In this document: positions 39,156 through 51,375 of the stretch, in pieces | How positions within the stretch are numbered: the stretch's first letter is position 1 | Layout: each line of letters opens with the position of its first letter | Source of the DNA: Pseudomonas sp. Tri1 | GTDB taxonomy: Bacteria; Pseudomonadota; Gammaproteobacteria; Pseudomonadales; Pseudomonadaceae | Direction: 5' to 3' | DNA length: 64,000 bases | Assembly: GCF_017968885.1 (NCBI RefSeq) | Contig: NZ_CP072913.1 | Span: forward strand, 5,434,501-5,498,500 | The notes under the pieces: model-generated | Told to the model about the DNA's origin: nothing | Database searches by the model: none | The model's input: the letters and a program-made list of their open reading frames with translations, nothing else | Program-made: the position numbers and the translations under genes

Positions 39156-40010
39156 TTACTTGATCAGGCCAACCCGCGAAAAATTCGGCAGGTGACTGAG
39201 TTTGGGTTCCGGCCAGCTCATCCAGACCGCAAAGGCCTTGCCGACGATATTCCGGTCGGGGACCATGCCCAGCATGTCCTTGGGAATGTTTGGATCATCC
39301 CAGTAACGGCTGTCGTTGGAGTTGTCGCGGTTGTCGCCCATCATGAAATAGTGCCCGGCCGGCACGGTCCACGAATGGTCCGGCGTAGCACGGTAGCGGC
39401 TCATTTCCTTGCGGATCAAATGCTCGACCTCACCGAGTTTTTCCTGGTAGAGCTCGGCACTGCCCAGTGTGCCCGGCTCGGAGCCGATCAGCTGTTCGGC
39501 CACCAGTTCACCGTTGACGAACAGACGCTTGTCGGCGGTGTAGCGGATCTTGTCGCCCGGCAGGCCGACCACACGCTTGATGTAGTTGACGTTCGGGTCG
39601 CTGGGGAAGCGGAACACCATTACATCGCCGCGTTGCGGGTCACCGACCTCGATGACTTTCTTGTCGATCACCGGCAGGCGGATCCCGTAGGAGAACTTGT
39701 TCACCAGGATGAAATCGCCCACGTCCAGGGTAGGTTTCATGGAACCGGATGGGATCTGGAACGGCTCCACCAGGAACGAGCGCAGCACCAATACGATGAA
39801 CAACACCGGAAAGAACGACTTGCCGTATTCGACCAGCAGCGGTTCCTTGTTGAGCTTTTCGATCACCACACCATCAGGCTGGCTGACGCTGCCCTGATAG
39901 GAGGCGATGGCTGCCCGGCGCCGAGGCGCCAGGAACAACAGATCAAGCAACGCCAACAGGCCGCAGACGAACACGGCGATTACCAGCAACAGCGGGAAAT
40001 TTAGCGACAT
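39156..40010 (-). CDS. lepB: Signal peptidase I
   Basis: A 284-residue inner-membrane serine protease that removes signal peptides. Two N-terminal membrane segments (residues about 4-27 and 66-79) precede the periplasmic catalytic domain. The nucleophile Ser90 lies in PSGSMKPTL and the general base Lys145 in NYIKRVVGLPGDKI. Box E GDNRDNSNDSRYW is also present. It starts 5 bp after the lepA stop, so the two are one transcript. It is slightly shorter than E. coli LepB (324), as usual in Pseudomonas. Confidence 0.95.
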   Translation of the reverse strand: MSLNFPLLLVIAVFVCGLLALLDLLFLAPRRRAAIASYQGSVSQPDGVVIEKLNKEPLLVEYGKSFFPVLFIVLVLRSFLVEPFQIPSGSMKPTLDVGDFILVNKFSYGIRLPVIDKKVIEVGDPQRGDVMVFRFPSDPNVNYIKRVVGLPGDKIRYTADKRLFVNGELVAEQLIGSEPGTLGSAELYQEKLGEVEHLIRKEMSRYRATPDHSWTVPAGHYFMMGDNRDNSNDSRYWDDPNIPKDMLGMVPDRNIVGKAFAVWMSWPEPKLSHLPNFSRVGLIK

Positions 40011-40015
40011 AGGAC

Positions 40016-41815
40016 CTAACTATCCAACCTGAGCACCGCAAGGAAGGCTTCCTGTGGAATTTCCACGTTACCGACCTGCTTCATGCGTTTTTTACCGGCC
40101 TTCTGCTTTTCCAACAGCTTGCGCTTGCGGCTGACGTCGCCGCCGTAGCATTTGGCCAATACGTTCTTTCTGAGCGCCTTGACGGTTGTACGCGCCACAA
40201 TCTGCCCGCCAATGGCGGCCTGGATTGCCACGTCGAACATCTGCCGCGGAATCAGTTCCTTCATCTTTTCGGTCAATGCACGACCTTTGTAATGCGCGTT
40301 GTCACGGTGCACGATCAATGCCAGGGCATCGACTTTCTCACCGTTGATCAGCACATCCAGCTTCACCAGATTAGCCGATTGATAACGATCGAAATGATAG
40401 TCCAGCGAAGCATAGCCGCGACTGGTGGATTTCAGGCGATCGAAGAAGTCCAGCACCACTTCGTTCATCGGCAGGTCGTAGGTCACTTGGACCTGGCTGC
40501 CAAGGAACAGCATGTCGTGCTGTACGCCGCGCTTTTCAATGCACAGGGTAATGACGTTGCCCAGGTGCTCCTGAGGCACAAGGATGTTGGCTCGCACGAT
40601 CGGCTCGCGCATATCCTCGATAGCGGACAGGTCTGGCAACTTGGACGGGTTGTCGACGTAAATGGTTTCGCCGTTCTTGAGCAGCAGCTCGAAGATTACG
40701 GTCGGTGCCGTGGTAATCAGGTCCAGGTCGTACTCGCGCTCCAGGCGCTCCTGGATGATTTCCATGTGCAGCATGCCCAGGAACCCGCAACGGAAGCCGA
40801 AGCCCAGGGCGTCGGAGCTTTCCGGGGTGTATTGCAGGGACGAGTCGTTCAGCGTCAGCTTTTGCAGGGCTTCGCGGAAGTCTTCGAAATCGTCGGAGCT
40901 GACCGGAAACAGGCCGGCGTAGACCTGCGGCTGGATCCGCTTGAAACCGGGCAGCACATCGACGTCGGGAGTGGAGCTCAAGGTCAGGGTGTCACCGACC
41001 GGCGCCCCGTGGATGTCCTTGATGCCGGCGATGATGAAGCCTACTTCACCGGCCTTCAGGTCGACCGTGGCGGTGTGTTTCGGATTGAATACACCGACGC
41101 TGTCCACCAGGTGGATCTTGCCGGTGGATTTGACCAGGATCTTGTCGCCCTTCTTCACGCGGCCATGGCGCACACGAACCAGGGACACCACACCCAGGTA
41201 ATTGTCGAACCAGGAGTCGATGATCAACGCTTGCAGCGGATCTTCGATGTTGCCGGTCGGCGCGGGAATGGTGTGCACCAGGCGCTCGAGCACTTCGTCC
41301 ACGCCCAGGCCGGTCTTGGCGCTGCAGGTGACCGCGTCGGTGGCGTCGATGCCGATGATCTTCTCGATTTCTTCCTTCACGCGGTCCGGATCAGCCTGGG
41401 GCAGGTCGATCTTGTTCAGCACCGGCATGACTTCCAGGCCCTGCTCGATGGCCGTGTAGCAGTTGGCAACCGACTGGGCTTCGACGCCCTGGCCGGCGTC
41501 GACCACCAGCAAGGCACCTTCACAGGCCGCCAGCGACCGGCTGACTTCATAGGTGAAGTCAACGTGGCCCGGGGTATCGATGAAGTTCAGCTGATAGGTG
41601 ATGCCGTCGCGGGCCTTGTAGTAGAGGGTAACGCTGTGGGCCTTGATGGTGATCCCGCGTTCACGCTCCAGATCCATGGAATCCAGGACCTGGGCTTCCA
41701 TTTCACGCTCGGCCAGGCCGCCGCACATCTGGATGAAGCGATCAGCCAGCGTCGACTTGCCATGGTCAATGTGGGCGATGATGGAGAAATTGCGGATATG
41801 ACTCAAATCACTCAC
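40016..41815 (-). CDS. lepA: Elongation factor 4 (LepA)
   Basis: A 599-residue translational GTPase that back-translocates or assists ribosomes and affects initiation. G-domain motifs: [48 protein letters not shown]. The LepA-specific C-terminus includes [21 protein letters not shown]. The length equals that of E. coli LepA (599). It heads the minus-strand lepA-lepB-rnc-era-recO-pdxJ block. The usual Pseudomonas neighbour mucD is not upstream; an extragenic palindrome and lptG are there instead. Confidence 0.97.
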   Translation of the reverse strand: MSDLSHIRNFSIIAHIDHGKSTLADRFIQMCGGLAEREMEAQVLDSMDLERERGITIKAHSVTLYYKARDGITYQLNFIDTPGHVDFTYEVSRSLAACEGALLVVDAGQGVEAQSVANCYTAIEQGLEVMPVLNKIDLPQADPDRVKEEIEKIIGIDATDAVTCSAKTGLGVDEVLERLVHTIPAPTGNIEDPLQALIIDSWFDNYLGVVSLVRVRHGRVKKGDKILVKSTGKIHLVDSVGVFNPKHTATVDLKAGEVGFIIAGIKDIHGAPVGDTLTLSSTPDVDVLPGFKRIQPQVYAGLFPVSSDDFEDFREALQKLTLNDSSLQYTPESSDALGFGFRCGFLGMLHMEIIQERLEREYDLDLITTAPTVIFELLLKNGETIYVDNPSKLPDLSAIEDMREPIVRANILVPQEHLGNVITLCIEKRGVQHDMLFLGSQVQVTYDLPMNEVVLDFFDRLKSTSRGYASLDYHFDRYQSANLVKLDVLINGEKVDALALIVHRDNAHYKGRALTEKMKELIPRQMFDVAIQAAIGGQIVARTTVKALRKNVLAKCYGGDVSRKRKLLEKQKAGKKRMKQVGNVEIPQEAFLAVLRLDS

Positions 41816-41918
41816 GGATCAACACTCAAAAAGGCTGCAGGCATGGCCCGCCGAAAAATAGCCGGGAATTGTACCTGATACAGCGCGCAAGCGTCACGTT
41901 CGCCTGTCGATGAGCACT

Positions 41919-42045
41919 TGTGGCGAGGGGACTTATCCCCGCTGGACTGCGTAGCAGTCCCAGGATCTATCAGCCATTGCGAGGTATCAGGCAGAACGCA
42001 GGGGGCTGCTTGGCAGCCCACCGGGGATAAATCCCCTCGCCACAG
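41919..42045. repeat. Inverted pair of the TGTGGCGAGGGG palindrome family
   Basis: TTGTGGCGAGGGGACTTATC at the left end pairs with GGGATAAATCCCCTCGCCAC at the right. Internal GCTGGACTGCGTAGCAGTCC and GGGCTGCTTGGCAGCCC stems lie next to each end. It is the same architecture as 9519-9650 and lies exactly at the lepA/lptG junction. Confidence 0.82.
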
Positions 42046-42072
42046 AAGCTCCCCCGCCACAGGAAATTGGGG

Positions 42073-43134
42073 TCAACCGGCCCGACGCAGCAACCAGAGC
42101 CCTGCCAAGGCACAGACAGCGGCCGGCACCAGCACCGCAAACAGCGGCGAGAAACCGAACACCAGGCTCGATGGCCCCAGCAGATCCTGGGCAATACGGA
42201 AAGTGAAGCCCACCAGCACACCAGTAAACACGCGCTGGCCAAGGGTCACCGAACGCAGCGGGCCAAAGATGAAGGAAATCGCCATCAGCACCAGGGCAGC
42301 GGTGACCAGCGGCTGCAACACCTTGACCCAAAACGCCAGCCAGTAGCGGCCGTTGTTCAGGCCCTGGTCCGCCAGGTAGTGGATATACCCCCACAACCCC
42401 GTAATCGACAGGGACTCCGGCGCCATCACCACGGTGCTGAGCAATTGCGGGCTGATCGACACATCCCATCGCTCTTGCGGGGCGGTGACCACCTCGGTGC
42501 GCTTGTCGTGGAACAGGGTGGTGGTGACATCGCTCAGTTGCCAGTGATCGTCGGCGAACTTGGCGCGCTTGGCGAAGCTCGACGACAACATGTGCCGCTG
42601 CCCGTCAAAGCGATAACGGGTCACGCCATACAGGATGCCGTTGGGCTGGACCGAGTTGATGTGAATGAACTCATCGCCCTGGCGGTGCCACAGGCCGTGC
42701 TTGGCGCTTTGCGCATCGCCACCGCCCTGGGCCAGGGAGCGGTTGGCCTGGGCGGTATTCTCGGTGGCCGGGGCGATGTATTCGCCGATCAACACCCCCA
42801 CCAACATCAGCACCAGCATCGGCTTCATCACCGCCCAGACGATCCGACCAATGGACACGCCAGCGGCGCGCATGATGGTCAACTCGCTGTTGCTGGCCAG
42901 GCTGCCCAGGCCGATCAGACAACCGATCAGCGCGGCCATCGGCAGCATGTCGTACAAACGCCGCGGCGCAGTCAGCAGCACGTAGCTCGCCACGTCCGCC
43001 AGGGTATAGGTGTCGCTGACGTCGCTCATTTCATCGATGAAGGCAAACAGGGTCGCCAGGCCAAGAATGATCCCCAGCACTGCAAGGATCGCCATGAACA
43101 CGCTGCTGCCGATGTAGCGGTCGAGTTTAACCAC
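42073..43134 (-). CDS. lptG: LPS export ABC transporter permease LptG
   Basis: A 353-residue inner-membrane permease of the LptB2FG complex, which extracts LPS from the inner membrane. It has six helices: an N-terminal LDRYIGSSVFMAILAVLGIILGLATLFAFIDE with two more (YVLLTAPRRLYDMLPMAALIGCL, MLVLMLVGVLIGEYIAPATE). A periplasmic beta-jellyroll follows (about 125-270), then three closing helices (SLRSVTLGQRVFTGVLVGF shows the coupling region). It overlaps the lptF stop by 8 bp. Confidence 0.94.
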   Translation of the reverse strand: MVKLDRYIGSSVFMAILAVLGIILGLATLFAFIDEMSDVSDTYTLADVASYVLLTAPRRLYDMLPMAALIGCLIGLGSLASNSELTIMRAAGVSIGRIVWAVMKPMLVLMLVGVLIGEYIAPATENTAQANRSLAQGGGDAQSAKHGLWHRQGDEFIHINSVQPNGILYGVTRYRFDGQRHMLSSSFAKRAKFADDHWQLSDVTTTLFHDKRTEVVTAPQERWDVSISPQLLSTVVMAPESLSITGLWGYIHYLADQGLNNGRYWLAFWVKVLQPLVTAALVLMAISFIFGPLRSVTLGQRVFTGVLVGFTFRIAQDLLGPSSLVFGFSPLFAVLVPAAVCALAGLWLLRRAG

Positions 43135-44248
43135 GGGCCACCTCCAGCGCGCTACGGCGACTGGCCAGCTTCAGGCGTAGCGGCTCCCAGTAGAGCAACC
43201 CCAGGCCGATGGCCAGGAAGATCGAATGCACCCACCACAAGCCCAGGGCTGGCGGGATCTTGCCTTTCTCCAGCGCACTGCGGGCGGAAATCAGGATGGT
43301 CAGGTAGGCCATATAGAGAAGAATCGCCGGCAACAGCTTGAGGAAACGCCCCTGGCGCGGATTGACGCGCGCCAGCGGGACCGCCATGAGGGTGACGATG
43401 AACACCAGCAGCGGCAGTGACAGGCGCCATTGCAGCTCGGTGCGCGCACGGATGTCGTTGCTACCCAGCAAACTGGCGGTAGGCATGGCATCGCGGTCGG
43501 TGACTTCGTCACTGGCCTCGGGCTTGGGCAGCAGCACGCCATAGGTGTCGTACTTGATGGCTCGATAGTCGGCCTGGCCAGGCTTGCCGTCATAGCGGTA
43601 GCCGTTTTCCAGGATCAGGTAACGATTGCCGTCCGGGTTGATTTCCTGGCGGCCCTTCTCGGCCACCAGCACGGAAATGCCGCGATCCTTCTTGGTATCG
43701 GAAGACAGGTTCTTTTGCGTGATGAAGACACCGCCCAGGTCGATCCGGTCGTCCGACAGCTGCTCGGTGTAGGTGACGCGGGTACCGTCGCGCAACGCCT
43801 GGAAGCGCCCAGGCACCAGGGTGTCGAATTCGGTCATGGCGTCCTGCTTGTTGATCAGCAGTTGGAACTGGTTGGCACCCTGGGGCGACAGGCTCAGGCT
43901 CAGCCAGGCCACCACCAACGCCACCAGCGTGGCCGGGAACAGCGTGATGCGAAACAGGCGCTGCTGGCTCATGCCGGTGGCCGACAGCACGGTCATTTCG
44001 CTGTCCAGGTACAAGCGACCATAGGCCAGCAGAATGCCAAGGAACAACCCCAGCGGCAGGATCAGTTGCAGGAAGCCGGGCAGGCGAAAGCCCATGATCA
44101 GGAACAGGGAGCCCGGATCCAGAGCGCCAGAGGCCGCCTGGGCGAGGTATTTGATGAAGCGTCCGCTCATGATGATGACCAGCAGCACGGCGCTCACGGC
44201 GCTCAGGGTCAGCAGGACTTCACGGGATAGATAACGAAAGACAATCAA
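43127..44248 (-). CDS. lptF: LPS export ABC transporter permease LptF
   Basis: A 373-residue partner of LptG. N-terminal helices IVFRYLSREVLLTLSAVSAVLLVIIMSGRF and SLFLIMGFRLPGFLQLILPLGLFLGILL precede a periplasmic jellyroll domain; the closing helices include LPLLVFIVTLMAVPLARVNPRQGRF. The start is uncertain. A GTG at 44257 lies almost on top of the GGAG site, while a TTG at 44248 is 7 nt past it and gives the family N-terminus MIVFRYLSREVL, so I use TTG. It is divergent from pepA, as in other pseudomonads. Confidence 0.92.
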   Translation of the reverse strand: MIVFRYLSREVLLTLSAVSAVLLVIIMSGRFIKYLAQAASGALDPGSLFLIMGFRLPGFLQLILPLGLFLGILLAYGRLYLDSEMTVLSATGMSQQRLFRITLFPATLVALVVAWLSLSLSPQGANQFQLLINKQDAMTEFDTLVPGRFQALRDGTRVTYTEQLSDDRIDLGGVFITQKNLSSDTKKDRGISVLVAEKGRQEINPDGNRYLILENGYRYDGKPGQADYRAIKYDTYGVLLPKPEASDEVTDRDAMPTASLLGSNDIRARTELQWRLSLPLLVFIVTLMAVPLARVNPRQGRFLKLLPAILLYMAYLTILISARSALEKGKIPPALGLWWVHSIFLAIGLGLLYWEPLRLKLASRRSALEVARG

Positions 44249-46053
<1,805 letters not shown>

Positions 46054-46113
46054 CACCGATGACCGCCGATGGCGTCGCCTGCCGGTGGCGCCATCGGCGA
46101 CTCAGGAACCGCA

Positions 46114-46542
46114 ATGACCAAAGTCGATTTCTACATCCTGCCCAGCGCCGATCCGTCGGCGCGGCTGGACTTCGCCTGCAAGCTCACCGAAAAGGCCTGG
46201 CGCATGGGCCATCGCATCTACCTGCATTGCAGCGATGCCGCCCAGCGCGAGGATCTGGATGCACGCCTTTGGGCCTTCAAGGGCGAAAGCTTCGTGCCCC
46301 ACGGCCCGGCCGAAAGCGAGCCCGAGGGCTTGATCGTGCTGGGGCTGGGGGATGACTGCGGTCACCACCAGGACCTGCTGGTCAACCTTGACCTGAAGGT
46401 GCCGGCCTTCGCCCAGCGCTTCGCCCGAGTGGCGGAAGTGGTGGTGGAAGACCCGGCCATCCGTCAAGCCGCGCGGGAGAGTTTCCGCTTCTACCGCGAA
46501 CAAGGCTATCCTCTGCAAGACCACCGTTTACAGCGACTCTGA
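46114..46542 (+). CDS. holC: DNA polymerase III subunit chi
   Basis: A 142-residue clamp-loader accessory subunit linking the psi subunit and SSB. Visible: MTKVDFYILPSADPSARLDFACKLTEKAWRMGHRIYL, then DARLWAFKGESFVPHGPAESEP and the closing YREQGYPLQDHRL. AGGAA lies just before the ATG at 46114; the longer frame upstream lacks family similarity. It is 60 bp after pepA and 7 bp before the unknown gene, in the conserved pepA-holC-valS order. Confidence 0.93.
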   Translation: MTKVDFYILPSADPSARLDFACKLTEKAWRMGHRIYLHCSDAAQREDLDARLWAFKGESFVPHGPAESEPEGLIVLGLGDDCGHHQDLLVNLDLKVPAFAQRFARVAEVVVEDPAIRQAARESFRFYREQGYPLQDHRLQRL

Positions 46543-46549
46543 GCCTACG

Positions 46550-46915
46550 ATGGACACTCCAAAACCGCCGCAAAAGCCCACGCACCTGCTGGACGACCTC
46601 GAGTCGATTCGCCAACTGCTCGGCGACGACAACCTGCAACCACCGCTGTTGACCGATACGGTGGAGCACGCCCCCGTACACGACGAACAGATCCCGCTGT
46701 TGTTCGAACCGATCACCGGCCAACCCGAACCCAAGCCTGCCGCCAAGACCGAGGCCAAGGGTCCTGACGCCCTGCTGCACCTGGACAGCGAACTGCGCGC
46801 AGCCGCGCAATTGATCATGCAAGACGTCATCGACGACTTCGCCCCGCACATCGAGACCGAGATCAAGCGCCGGCTGGATGCGCGAATGGAGCGGTTGTTG
46901 AGTCAGTACGAGTAA
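46550..46915 (+). CDS. Conserved hypothetical protein between holC and valS
   Basis: A 121-residue protein of unknown function. The N-terminal two-thirds is acidic, proline-rich and probably disordered (MDTPKPPQKPTHLLDDLESIRQLLGDD, LLFEPITGQPEPKPAAKTEAKG). The C-terminal third is a helix with heptad-like spacing (LHLDSELRAAAQLIMQDVIDDFAPHIETEIKRRLDARMERLL), possibly a dimer or docking helix. It starts 7 bp after holC, so they are cotranscribed. A gene occupies this position in P. aeruginosa as well, from memory. An accessory replisome role is only a guess by position. Confidence 0.75.
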   Translation: MDTPKPPQKPTHLLDDLESIRQLLGDDNLQPPLLTDTVEHAPVHDEQIPLLFEPITGQPEPKPAAKTEAKGPDALLHLDSELRAAAQLIMQDVIDDFAPHIETEIKRRLDARMERLLSQYE

Positions 46916-46943
46916 TATTCGACGCCTGATTGAATGCACTTCC

Positions 46944-47033
46944 TGTGGGAGCGAGCTTGCTCGCGATGGGGCCGGCACATCCAATATCGGTGCAGGCTGA
47001 ACCACTGCGATCGCGAGCAAGCTCGTTCCCACA
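46944..47033. repeat. REP doublet upstream of valS
   Basis: TGTGGGAGCGAGCTTGCTCG facing CGAGCAAGCTCGTTCCCACA, spacer about 45 bp, in the valS upstream region. Confidence 0.9.
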
Positions 47034-47152
47034 GGGCTCACAGTGCCCACACATATGCCCCACTTGCCGCTCGCTGCGTGTGGCTTGCATCTCCCCCGCC
47101 CGCTATACTTCCCGGCTTTTCCTGAATAAATGCCAATAGGGTCCCGCCGCGC

Positions 47153-49999
47153 ATGGATAAGACCTACCAGCCGCACGCCATTGAAACTTCCTGGTACAAC
47201 ACCTGGGAGTCCGAGAATTATTTCGCTCCGCAAGGCGCGGGCGATTCCTACACCATCATGATTCCGCCGCCGAACGTCACCGGCAGCCTGCACATGGGTC
47301 ACGGTTTCAACAACGCGATCATGGACGCCCTGATCCGTTTCCGCCGCATGCAAGGCCGTAACACCCTGTGGCAACCGGGCACCGACCACGCCGGTATCGC
47401 CACACAGATGCTGGTGGAACGGCGCCTCGAAGCCCAGGGCCAGAATCGCCATGACCTGGGTCGCGAGAAATTCCTTGAGAAAGTCTGGGAATGGAAAGAC
47501 GAGTCCGGTGGCAACATCAGCCGCCAGATCCGTCGCCTCGGCTCGTCCGTGGACTGGAGCCGCGAGCGCTTCACCATGGACGATGGCCTTTCGGAAGCGG
47601 TGAAAGAAGCTTTCGTGCGCTTGCATGAAGACGGCCTGATCTATCGCGGCAAGCGCCTGGTCAACTGGGACACCAAGCTGCACACGGCCATTTCCGACCT
47701 TGAAGTGGAAAACCACGACGAAAAAGGCTTCCTGTGGAACCTGAAATATCCACTGGCCGATGGCGCGAAAACCGCCGAAGGCAAGGATTACCTGATCGTC
47801 GCCACCACGCGTCCGGAAACCATGCTGGGCGATGCCGCCGTAGCGGTGAACCCGAATGATGAGCGCTACAAGGCCCTGATTGGCAAGTTCGTCGAACTGC
47901 CGTTGGTTGGCCGGCGCATCCCGATCATCGGCGACGACTACTGCGACCCTGAATTCGGCACCGGCTGCGTGAAAATCACCCCGGCCCACGACTTCAACGA
48001 CTACGAAGTCGGCAAGCGCCACAACCTGCCGCTGCTGAACATCTTCGACAAGAATGCCAACGTCCTGCCCGCCGCCCAGGTGTTCAACCTCGACGGCACG
48101 CTGAACGACAGCGTCGATGGCCAGATTCCGGCCGAATACGCCGGCCTGGACCGCTTCGAAGCGCGCAAGCAGATCGTCGCGGCATTCGATGCCGCCGGCC
48201 TGCTGGTCAGCGTCGACGACCACGCCCTGAAAGTCCCGAAAGGCGACCGTTCCGGTACCATCATCGAGCCGTGGTTGACCGACCAGTGGTACGTGTCCAC
48301 CAAGCCGCTGGCCGAGCCGGCAATTGCCGCCGTGGAAGACGGCCGCATCCAGTTCGTGCCCAAGCAATACGAAAACATGTACTTCTCGTGGATGCGCGAC
48401 ATCCAGGATTGGTGCATCAGCCGTCAACTATGGTGGGGCCATCGCATCCCGGCCTGGTACGACGAGTCGGGCAAGGTCTATGTCGGCCGCGATGAAGCCG
48501 AAGTCCGCGCCAAGCACAACCTCGGCCCGGACGTGGCGCTGCAACAGGACAACGACGTTCTCGATACCTGGTTCAGTTCGGGCCTGTGGACCTTCTCCAC
48601 CCTGGGCTGGCCGCAGCAGACCGAGTTCCTGAAAAAATTCCACTCCACCGACGTATTGGTCACCGGTTTCGACATCATTTTCTTCTGGGTCGCCCGGATG
48701 ATCATGCTGACCATGCACCTGGTGAAAAACGAAGACGGCACACCGCAAGTCCCATTCAAGACCGTCTACGTCCACGGCCTGGTGCGCGATGGCCAGGGCC
48801 AGAAGATGTCCAAGTCCAAGGGCAACGTACTGGACCCGCTGGACATCATCGACGGTATCGACCTGGAAACCCTGGTGCAAAAACGCACCTCCGGCCTGAT
48901 GCAGCCCAAACTGGCGAAGAAAATCGAGAAAGCCACCCGCGAAGAATTCGCCGAGGGCATCGCCAGCTACGGCACCGACGCCCTGCGTTTCACCTTCTGC
49001 TCGCTGGCATCCACCGGTCGTGACATCAAGTTCGACATGGGCCGCGTCGAAGGCTACCGCAACTTCTGCAACAAGATCTGGAACGCCGCGCGCTACGTGC
49101 TCGACAAAGGCGAAGACTGCGGCCAGAACGGCGAAGCCTACGAATTGACCCTGGCCGATCGCTGGATCATCTCGCAGTTGCAACGCACCGAGGCCGAAGT
49201 GACGCGCCAGCTTGATCAGTTCCGTTTCGACCTGGCCGCGCAGGCCTTGTACGAGTTCATCTGGAACCAGTATTGCGACTGGTACCTGGAACTGTCCAAG
49301 CCTGTGTTGTGGGACGAAAACGCACCGGTCGAACGCCAGCGCGGCACCCGTCGCACCCTGGTACGCGTACTGGAAGTGGCCCTGCGCCTGGCTCATCCAT
49401 TCATGCCGTTCATCACCGAGGAAATCTGGCAGCGCATCGCACCACTGGCCGGCGCCCAAGGCAAGACGATCATGCTGCAACCTTGGCCGGTGGCCAACGA
49501 AACACGTATCGATCCGGCGGCCGAAGACGACATCGAATGGCTCAAGACCTTCATGCTGGGCCTGCGTAACATCCGCGCCGAGATGAACATCGGCCCGGGC
49601 AAGCCGCTGACCCTGTTCCTGAAGAACGCCAGCGCCGAAGACCTGCGTCGTCTCCACGAAAACGAGGCGCTGCTCAAGAAACTGGCGAAGCTCGAATCGG
49701 TGACCGTCCTGGCGGCTGGCGAAGAAGCGCCGTTGTCCGCTACCGCCCTGGTGGGTGAGATGGAAGTGCTGGTGCCAATGGCCGGCCTGATCGACAAGGC
49801 AGCGGAACTGGCGCGCCTGGACAAGGAAATCCTGCGTCTCAAAGGCGAAGTGCAGCGGGTCGGCGGCAAGCTGTCCAATGCCGGCTTCGTCGACAAGGCC
49901 CCGGCCGAAGTCATCGAGAAGGAACGGGCCAAACTGGCCGAGGCCGAACAGGCCTTGGGCAAGCTGGCCGAGCAGCACGCGCGGATTGCCAGCCTGTAA
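47153..49999 (+). CDS. valS: Valyl-tRNA synthetase
   Basis: A 948-residue class I aminoacyl-tRNA synthetase. The HIGH-type motif is [19 protein letters not shown] (about 41-59), the editing domain contains [21 protein letters not shown], and the KMSKS loop is [14 protein letters not shown] (about residue 550). The anticodon-binding domain and a C-terminal coiled-coil ([27 protein letters not shown]) complete it. Length matches E. coli ValS (951). A -10-like TATACT lies 44 nt upstream. A strong terminator follows. Confidence 0.97.
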   Translation: MDKTYQPHAIETSWYNTWESENYFAPQGAGDSYTIMIPPPNVTGSLHMGHGFNNAIMDALIRFRRMQGRNTLWQPGTDHAGIATQMLVERRLEAQGQNRHDLGREKFLEKVWEWKDESGGNISRQIRRLGSSVDWSRERFTMDDGLSEAVKEAFVRLHEDGLIYRGKRLVNWDTKLHTAISDLEVENHDEKGFLWNLKYPLADGAKTAEGKDYLIVATTRPETMLGDAAVAVNPNDERYKALIGKFVELPLVGRRIPIIGDDYCDPEFGTGCVKITPAHDFNDYEVGKRHNLPLLNIFDKNANVLPAAQVFNLDGTLNDSVDGQIPAEYAGLDRFEARKQIVAAFDAAGLLVSVDDHALKVPKGDRSGTIIEPWLTDQWYVSTKPLAEPAIAAVEDGRIQFVPKQYENMYFSWMRDIQDWCISRQLWWGHRIPAWYDESGKVYVGRDEAEVRAKHNLGPDVALQQDNDVLDTWFSSGLWTFSTLGWPQQTEFLKKFHSTDVLVTGFDIIFFWVARMIMLTMHLVKNEDGTPQVPFKTVYVHGLVRDGQGQKMSKSKGNVLDPLDIIDGIDLETLVQKRTSGLMQPKLAKKIEKATREEFAEGIASYGTDALRFTFCSLASTGRDIKFDMGRVEGYRNFCNKIWNAARYVLDKGEDCGQNGEAYELTLADRWIISQLQRTEAEVTRQLDQFRFDLAAQALYEFIWNQYCDWYLELSKPVLWDENAPVERQRGTRRTLVRVLEVALRLAHPFMPFITEEIWQRIAPLAGAQGKTIMLQPWPVANETRIDPAAEDDIEWLKTFMLGLRNIRAEMNIGPGKPLTLFLKNASAEDLRRLHENEALLKKLAKLESVTVLAAGEEAPLSATALVGEMEVLVPMAGLIDKAAELARLDKEILRLKGEVQRVGGKLSNAGFVDKAPAEVIEKERAKLAEAEQALGKLAEQHARIASL

Positions 50000-50017
50000 C
50001 GGTGGCTCGCAATGAAG

Positions 50018-50046
50018 AAGGAGGTCCTGATGGACCTCCTTTTTTA
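50018..50046 (+). terminator. valS terminator
   Basis: A perfect hairpin AAGGAGGTCC / GGACCTCCTT with loop TGAT, followed by a T run. Confidence 0.93.
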
Positions 50047-50080
50047 TGCCTGGCACTTTCTTACAACCAATGTGGCCCAC

Positions 50081-50170
50081 TGTGGGAGCGAGCTTGCTCG
50101 CGATGACGGAGGGTCAGCATGCATCAATGTTGAATGTAGCCCCGCCATCGCGAGCAAGCTCGCTCCCACA
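50081..50170. repeat. REP doublet between valS and rlmF
   Basis: Two perfect inverted REP cores with TGTGGG and CCCACA ends, spacer about 45 bp. Confidence 0.92.
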
Positions 50171-50263
50171 GTAGATAGTGTTGAGCGTTGCAGTTGGGTT
50201 CACAGGGGCCGGATGTGGGACAATACCCGCCACTTTTTGAACCCTCCCCGAATCGACCCGCCC

Positions 50264-51289
50264 ATGACTGCCCCCCGCACACCCAAACCCGCCCGGCAAA
50301 AGCCCAAACCCGCCACCGAGGCCAAAGCCGTGGCGCCGCGGGAGAAGGCCAGCCTGCATCCGCGCAACCGCCACCAGGGCCGCTACGACTTCCCGGCGTT
50401 GATCAAGTCCACGCCTGAATTGGCCAAGTTCGTGATCATCAACCCCTATGGCAAGGAAAGCATCGATTTCGCCAGCCCCGAGGCCGTGCGGGTGTTCAAC
50501 CGGGCGCTGCTCAAATCCTTCTACGGCATCGCCCATTGGGATATTCCGGCCGATTACCTGTGCCCTCCGGTGCCAGGTCGTGCAGACTACGTGCACTTTC
50601 TCGCCGACTTGCTCGCCAGCCACAACAACGGTGAAATCCCTCGCGGGGCCGCGGTGAAGGTGCTGGACATCGGCACCGGCGCCAACTGCGTCTATCCGCT
50701 GATCGGCTACAGCGACTACCGCTGGCACTTCCTGGGCTCGGAGATCGACCCGACGGCCATCGCCTCGGCCAAGGCGATTGTCCAGTCCAACGGGCTGAAC
50801 AAGGTCATCCAGTTGCGCCAGCAAGCCAATCGCAAGCAGATCCTGCTGGGCTTGCTGGAGGACGCCGAGCAATTCGACCTGACCATGTGCAACCCGCCGT
50901 TCCACGCGTCCCTGGAGGAAGCCACCAAGGGCAGCCAGCGCAAGTGGCGAGCATTGGGCAAGGCCGATCCGAAACGCAAGCTGCCGGTGCTGAACTTCGG
51001 TGGCCAGGCGGCGGAGCTGTGGTGCGAGGGTGGGGAAGCGCGGTTCGTCACACAACTGATCAGCGAAAGCGCACAACTTGCCAACCAGGTGCTGTGGTTC
51101 AGCACACTGGTGTCGAAGGCGTCGAACCTGCCGGCGATCCAGGGTGCGTTGAAAAAGGCCGGCGCGCTGCACAGCCAGGTGGTGGAAATGTCCCAGGGGC
51201 AGAAGCAAAGCCGTTTCGTGGCCTGGACCTTTCAAACCGAGGCGCAACAACAAGCGTGGCGCCAGTCGCGCTGGGTCCGCAAGGGCTGA
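50264..51289 (+). CDS. rlmF: 23S rRNA (adenine-1618-N6)-methyltransferase
   Basis: A 341-residue SAM-dependent methyltransferase that modifies A1618 of 23S rRNA. A basic N-terminus ([17 protein letters not shown]) leads into [17 protein letters not shown]. The SAM motif is [16 protein letters not shown], and the catalytic N6-adenine motif is [12 protein letters not shown] (NPPF). The ATG at 50264 is chosen; a longer frame runs back through the valS terminator and a REP doublet, so it is spurious. A terminator separates it from the convergent HU gene. Confidence 0.94.
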   Translation: MTAPRTPKPARQKPKPATEAKAVAPREKASLHPRNRHQGRYDFPALIKSTPELAKFVIINPYGKESIDFASPEAVRVFNRALLKSFYGIAHWDIPADYLCPPVPGRADYVHFLADLLASHNNGEIPRGAAVKVLDIGTGANCVYPLIGYSDYRWHFLGSEIDPTAIASAKAIVQSNGLNKVIQLRQQANRKQILLGLLEDAEQFDLTMCNPPFHASLEEATKGSQRKWRALGKADPKRKLPVLNFGGQAAELWCEGGEARFVTQLISESAQLANQVLWFSTLVSKASNLPAIQGALKKAGALHSQVVEMSQGQKQSRFVAWTFQTEAQQQAWRQSRWVRKG

Positions 51290-51324
51290 ATCCCCTCACC
51301 ACAGGCCACTTTATCCAAGGCAAC

Positions 51325-51366
51325 AAAAAACCGTGCCCGGATCGCTCCGCAGCACGGTTTTTTTTT
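51325..51366. terminator. Bidirectional terminator between rlmF and the HU gene
   Basis: Stem AAAAAACCGTGC / GCACGGTTTTTT with an internal CGGATCGCTCCG part; runs of A and T at the two ends serve both convergent genes. Confidence 0.9.
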
Positions 51367-51375
51367 GCAGCGATC

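Noticed and set aside
46382..48427. A 681-codon minus-strand frame opposite holC and valS
   Set aside because: It spans two real genes and a REP doublet, so it cannot be a real protein.
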